This document shows, piece by piece, positions 5,965 through 7,999 of a stretch of DNA of 7,999 nt. Origin of the DNA: Promethearchaeota archaeon (lineage in GTDB: Archaea > Asgardarchaeota > Lokiarchaeia > Sigynarchaeales > MK-D1); the NCBI GenBank assembly GCA_016839385.1, contig JAEOUK010000616.1:1-7999 (forward strand). The letters run 5' to 3'. Position 1 is the stretch's first letter; every line of letters begins with the position of its first letter. The notes beneath the pieces were generated by a model. The model worked only from the letters and a program-made list of their open reading frames with translations, was not told where the DNA came from and made no database searches. The position numbers and the translations under genes were made by a program.

Positions 5965-6366
5965 ATGGAAGCAGAATTTAAAGAATCAAAAAAAGGAGAT
6001 ATGAAGGAAATTATATGCATCGTTTGTCCAAATTCATGCAAACTTCAAGTGTTCAAGGATGAAACTGGAGAGGTACAAGTAGAAGGATATGGATGCTCTA
6101 GAGGAATACAATACGGAAAGGATGAATATACTGCTCCGAAACGCACTCTTATTACAACGGTTAAAATTGAAGATGGAGAATTACCAGTATTACCAGTTCG
6201 TTCTAAAGAAGGAATACCAAAAGGACAGCTATTTAAGGCAATGGAAGTAGTTAATCATGTTACTGCTAAAGCTCCTGTCCAAATGGGAGATGTAATCATT
6301 CCGAATTTACTCGGATTAGGGATTGAAGTAATCGCATCTCGTTCCATGGGTAAAAAAAAGGAGTGA
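5965..6366 (+). CDS. DUF1667-family four-cysteine protein of the redox operon
   Basis: A small cytosolic protein (133 aa) matching DUF1667 by its core ICIVCPNSCKLQV, VEGYGCSRGIQY, RTLITTVKIEDGELPVLPVRS and MGDVIIPNLLGLGIEVIASRSM. Four cysteines, C18-x2-C21-x3-C25-x18-C44, probably hold a metal or Fe-S cluster; the CxxCxxxC spacing recalls the Fe-S end of molybdopterin oxidoreductases, for which such proteins are sometimes annotated. No enzyme activity is known to me. Its constant position after the two flavoproteins suggests an electron-transfer or assembly subunit. It starts 1 nt after the preceding TAA. GGAG at 5951-5954 favours the ATG at 5965. The ATG at 6001 (121 aa, MKEIICIVCP) matches where most family members begin, and has GGAG only 2 nt upstream. 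A GTG at 5956 is also open. It is the last gene of the operon; no glycerol kinase follows. Confidence 0.87.
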   Translation: MEAEFKESKKGDMKEIICIVCPNSCKLQVFKDETGEVQVEGYGCSRGIQYGKDEYTAPKRTLITTVKIEDGELPVLPVRSKEGIPKGQLFKAMEVVNHVTAKAPVQMGDVIIPNLLGLGIEVIASRSMGKKKE

Positions 6367-6386
6367 AGAATGAGAATGAAGGGATG

Positions 6387-6394
6387 AAAAAAAA
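6387..6394 (-). terminator. T-tract terminator of the small RHH gene
   Basis: Eight A on the plus strand give eight U in the minus transcript, 7 nt beyond the TAG... stop region at 6402. In contrast, the plus-strand operon has no T-tract longer than four in the 35-nt spacer, so its transcript may run antisense into the small gene. Confidence 0.5.
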
Positions 6395-6401
6395 GAAGAG
6401 G

Positions 6402-6620
6402 CTAGTTTTCAATCTCTAAGATTTCAGATTCATCTTCTGTCAAAGATCGGAGGAACTCATCTTTTTCTTTCTTTGATTTAAATTCTCGCAGAATTTTTTC
6501 AGCGATAACTACCATCTTGCTTAACGCATCTTGGTTCGTACCAGCTTTGAGGTTAGCTTTAACTCTATGAAACTCATAAAACAAGCTTTCCGACACTTTT
6601 AGATTCAAATTTTTTGACAT
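6402..6620 (-). CDS. Small protein, probable ribbon-helix-helix DNA-binding fold
   Basis: A 72-aa charged protein. The N-terminal order is that of Arc/CopG-type regulators: a short strand with alternating residues (NLNLKVS, 4-10), a first helix (ESLFYEFHRVKANL), a turn with AGTNQ (26-30) and a second helix (DALSKMVVIAEKILREF). The rest (48-72) is a lysine-rich and then acidic helix/tail (TEDESEILEIEN). Members of this fold bind DNA as dimers through the paired strands and often regulate their own or a neighbouring gene; no toxin partner is adjacent. The start is supported by GGGA 7 nt upstream of the ATG (complement of 6628-6631). It is convergent with the redox operon, 35 nt apart. The fold call rests on pattern only; the protein could be another small helical type. 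Confidence 0.65.
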   Translation of the reverse strand: MSKNLNLKVSESLFYEFHRVKANLKAGTNQDALSKMVVIAEKILREFKSKKEKDEFLRSLTEDESEILEIEN

Positions 6621-6924
6621 CCCATATTCCCTTCTGTATATTTATTCGTAATGATAAGATTGATAGTAATGAATGAGATGATATAGTTGAACTTCTGTAA
6701 ACTTTCTAATGATTATTTTAAATAGTTATATTACACCGATAACATCCGTGAAACATGTACATGAGATATTTTCAAGAAAGTTTCTCGGAATTATTCTGTG
6801 GCGTATAATCGAAAGAAGAACTATTTAGGTAGGCATGGATTCAAATTGTTAGCCATATTCCATTATCATCATGATCCCTCTAAATCAAGAAAAATCTGAA
6901 TATTTCGAATAAGCACCATGTAAA

Positions 6925-7044
6925 TTAAACAGAAAATGAAAATACTATTCCATATGATAAATATGGATGCATAAAGGGTAAAGTCTTCCCAATTAAAAGG
7001 AAAAAGATGATAAATAGTAATTGAATAATATTGGTATACTTCAT
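6925..7044 (-). CDS. Doubtful 39-aa hydrophobic ORF (possible small membrane protein or remnant)
   Basis: The frame starts MKYTNIIQLLFIIFFLLIGK and ends in FSFSV before a TAA; residues 6-19 could be one membrane helix. After the TAA the same frame continues for 14 more aromatic, hydrophobic codons (FTWCLFEIFRFFLI) to a TAG at 6880-6882, which would look like a second helix interrupted by a stop. A T/A-rich element (complement of 7060-7073) is placed about 25 nt upstream, fitting a leaderless start; there is no Shine-Dalgarno. The strand is pyrimidine-rich here, which makes chance Phe/Leu/Ile reading frames likely, so confidence is low. Confidence 0.15.
   Translation of the reverse strand: MKYTNIIQLLFIIFFLLIGKTLPFMHPYLSYGIVFSFSV
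6949..6967. repeat. Perfect inverted repeat, 7-bp arms, 5-nt spacer
   Basis: TCCATAT (6949-6955), GATAA, ATATGGA (6961-6967). It lies in the spacer upstream of the GTPase gene, and the size suits a dimeric regulator site such as that of a ribbon-helix-helix or helix-turn-helix protein. It could equally be chance in A/T-rich DNA. Confidence 0.3.
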
Positions 7045-7058
7045 TAATCTAAGTATGG

Positions 7059-7073
7059 ATTAAAATAAATAAA
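7059..7073 (+). promoter_or_regulatory. Possible TATA region of the GTPase gene
   Basis: ATTAAAATAAATAAA is the best A/T element upstream of the ATG at 7141 and would start a transcript near 7090-7097. A ribosome-binding site AGGT (7130-7133) lies 7 nt before the ATG. The box is weak because the whole spacer is A/T-rich. Confidence 0.3.
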
Positions 7074-7140
7074 GCTTGAATCAAAATTGAACCTACTAGC
7101 GTTATAGAACTCACTAAACTACATGATTTAGGTCAGAAAA

Positions 7141-7770
7141 ATGGAAAATAGTAATAATATCATGTTGAAATGCATTGTAATCGGAAATCTTGGTGTAGGA
7201 AAAACTAGTTTAATCCTTCGATACACTAAGAATGAGTTCCAAGGTTCATATATTCCCACTATAGGAGCGGATTTTACAACTACACCTTTGAAAATTGATG
7301 AGAATCACGAAATGATCGATTTTCAGGGTGAACACAAGTTTATTTTGGATAATCAAGATTTATCCTATGAAGAATTTACATACTTGAATAACCAAGTCTC
7401 AGAAGATACCAAAGTTTACTTATGGGATTTAGCGGGGCAACCCTTTTTCCGTAAAATTCGGAATTATTACATGTCTCATGCATTTTGCGCTTTAACTATT
7501 TTCGATTTAAACAAACCACCTTATGAAATCAGTGGTTGGCTGAATGATTTAAAACAATTCTCCCCAAATAGCGACTACTTTCTAATAGGAAACAAATTGG
7601 ACTTAATTGATCCGGAAGATATTAAATTCAAAGAACTGATTGAATCGGTTGAACGACGCCACAATACAAAAGTCCATATTGTATCTGCAAAATCTGCAAA
7701 AGGAGTTCGTGCGCTGTTCATTGAAATGAAAATTCAAATTATGAAGCGTTTTTATAATAAATTGAAATGA
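7141..7770 (+). CDS. Rab/Ras-type small GTPase with an enlarged interswitch region
   Basis: A 209-aa GTP-binding switch protein. All five G motifs are present: G1 GNLGVGKTS (15-23), G2 T40 in PTIGADF (a Rab-like switch I), G3 WDLAGQ (95-100, with the catalytic Gln kept and Leu replacing the usual Thr), G4 NKLD (151-154) and G5 SAK (182-184). Between F45 and W95 there are about 50 residues, where Rab proteins have about 18. The extra part (roughly 55-88) is acidic and polar and splits the usual beta2-beta3 hairpin. There is no C-terminal cysteine or CAAX box (it ends FYNKLK) and no membrane helix, so membrane binding would need a partner. Small GTPases of this kind are abundant in Asgard archaea and include eukaryote-like trafficking families. 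The ATG at 7141 has AGGT upstream; an in-frame ATG at 7162 would cut close to the first strand. Confidence 0.93.
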   Translation: MENSNNIMLKCIVIGNLGVGKTSLILRYTKNEFQGSYIPTIGADFTTTPLKIDENHEMIDFQGEHKFILDNQDLSYEEFTYLNNQVSEDTKVYLWDLAGQPFFRKIRNYYMSHAFCALTIFDLNKPPYEISGWLNDLKQFSPNSDYFLIGNKLDLIDPEDIKFKELIESVERRHNTKVHIVSAKSAKGVRALFIEMKIQIMKRFYNKLK

Positions 7771-7797
7771 ACTAATTTCTTGTTGGAATTATTCTAA

Positions 7798-7815
7798 TTT
7801 TTTTCTACAATTTTT
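7798..7815 (+). terminator. T-tract terminator of the GTPase gene
   Basis: Seven T (7798-7804) followed shortly by five T (7811-7815), starting 28 nt after the TGA. This is a double U-tract without a strong preceding hairpin, as usual in archaea. Confidence 0.5.
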
Positions 7816-7858
7816 GTCGGTTTGTTTGCGACACACATCATATATAGCGCCGACAAAA
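7812..7858. repeat. 9-bp inverted repeat enclosing a TATA-like element
   Basis: TTTTGTCGG (7812-7820) and CCGACAAAA (7850-7858) are exact reverse complements, 29 nt apart. The enclosed DNA contains CATATATAG (7839-7847), identical to the TATA box of the right-edge gene at 7912-7920. The arrangement suggests a looped or dyad operator around a promoter, or alternatively the stem of a transcribed RNA hairpin following the GTPase gene. Confidence 0.4.
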
Positions 7859-7911
7859 TTCCTCTTTTTCAAGGACCTCCAATGCTAAGTCATTCACTGT
7901 TATAATTCTCG

Positions 7912-7920
7912 CATATATAG
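7912..7920 (+). promoter_or_regulatory. TATA box of the right-edge gene
   Basis: CATATATAG is centred 25 nt before the GTG at 7941, exactly the distance expected for a leaderless archaeal message. No ribosome-binding site is found between the two. Confidence 0.5.
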
Positions 7921-7940
7921 ATCCAAAAACAGACAAAAAA

Positions 7941-7999
7941 GTGAAAATTGTGCCTCTGGGATTAATGCTAGTGGGATGGGATGATAGTATCGGATGCGT
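7941..7999 (+). CDS. Start of a partial gene, cut by the window end
   Basis: From a GTG at 7941 the frame reads MKIVPLGLMLVGWDDSIGC and is open to the window end (19 full codons). The TATA box 25 nt upstream fits a leaderless transcript starting at this GTG. An ATG at 7965 (MLVGWDDSIGC) is an alternative. The hydrophobic strand followed by Trp-Asp-Asp and a small-residue turn resembles the first strand of longin/roadblock-like or profilin-like proteins, which in Asgard archaea often accompany small GTPases. This is a guess from 19 residues and the neighbouring GTPase. The product cannot be named from what is visible. Confidence 0.5.
   Translation, partial: MKIVPLGLMLVGWDDSIGC

Larger units (their letters stand above)
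6621..7140. other. 520-nt spacer without a convincing gene; contains several short dyads
   Basis: Both strands were read for ORFs, tRNA-like T-loops and C/D-box pairs. No tRNA or paired box C/D set was found. A lone ATGATGA (minus, 6866-6872) resembles box C but has no CTGA at a useful distance. Visible structures are CATGTACATG (6754-6763, perfect palindrome), TCCATAT-GATAA-ATATGGA (6949-6967) and ATACTT-N9-AAGTAT (7036-7056). The right end should hold the GTPase promoter and the left end that of the small RHH gene. A doubtful 39-codon hydrophobic ORF lies on the minus strand. Confidence 0.55.

Noticed and set aside
6749..6829. A 26-codon GTG frame (KHVHEIFSRKFLGIILWRII) in the spacer before the GTPase
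   Set aside because: It is very short, with no ribosome-binding site or promoter at the right distance and no family resemblance.
6866..6872. ATGATGA on the minus strand, resembling box C of a C/D sRNA
   Set aside because: No CTGA box D occurs at a suitable distance downstream on that strand, and no C'/D' pair is seen.

Overview
The window looks like Asgard archaeal (Promethearchaeota) DNA. It is AT-rich and carries a Rab/Ras-type small GTPase, a Lrp/AsnC regulator, a SAP plus SWIM zinc-finger protein and a membrane protein ending in a zinc ribbon. Starts mix Shine-Dalgarno-led and leaderless types, with TATA boxes about 25 nt upstream, and gene ends carry T-tracts. The lineage is an inference from gene content; no rRNA or other marker is present.

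Layout. 1-274: an intergenic region rich in GATC palindromes and possibly holding a tiny minus-strand ORF (13-162). 275-838 (+): Lrp/AsnC regulator with an acidic tail. 1013-1873 (-): six-helix membrane protein with a zinc ribbon. 2064-3056 (-): SAP + SWIM protein with a leaderless-type GTG start. 3057-3207: divergent promoter region with a perfect TCGAC-GAAA-GTCGA dyad. 3208-6366 (+): a compact three-gene operon made of a GlpA-like FAD dehydrogenase with a BFD-type Fe-S domain, a second FAD/NAD oxidoreductase, and a DUF1667 four-cysteine protein. 6402-6620 (-): small probable ribbon-helix-helix protein, convergent with the operon. 6621-7140: a 520-nt gap without a convincing gene but with several short dyads and a doubtful 39-residue hydrophobic ORF. 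7141-7770 (+): small GTPase with an unusual insertion of about 32 residues between switch I and switch II. 7771-7999: terminator, an inverted repeat enclosing a TATA-like box, and at the right edge the first 19 codons of another plus-strand gene.

How they fit together. The only clear functional unit is the redox operon. The GlpA-like protein would oxidise glycerol 3-phosphate (or a related substrate). The second flavoprotein and the DUF1667 Fe-S/Zn protein probably form an electron-transfer complex with it and pass electrons to NAD(P) or another carrier. The trio is best known from bacteria and is of interest in archaea because of the sn-glycerol-1-phosphate / sn-glycerol-3-phosphate lipid divide. 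No glycerol kinase or transporter is in the window. The most unusual protein is the GTPase with the enlarged interswitch. The partial downstream gene begins with a Gly-Trp-Asp-Asp segment that might belong to a longin/roadblock-like partner, but this is weak. I see no CRISPR array, transposon, tRNA, rRNA or defence system.
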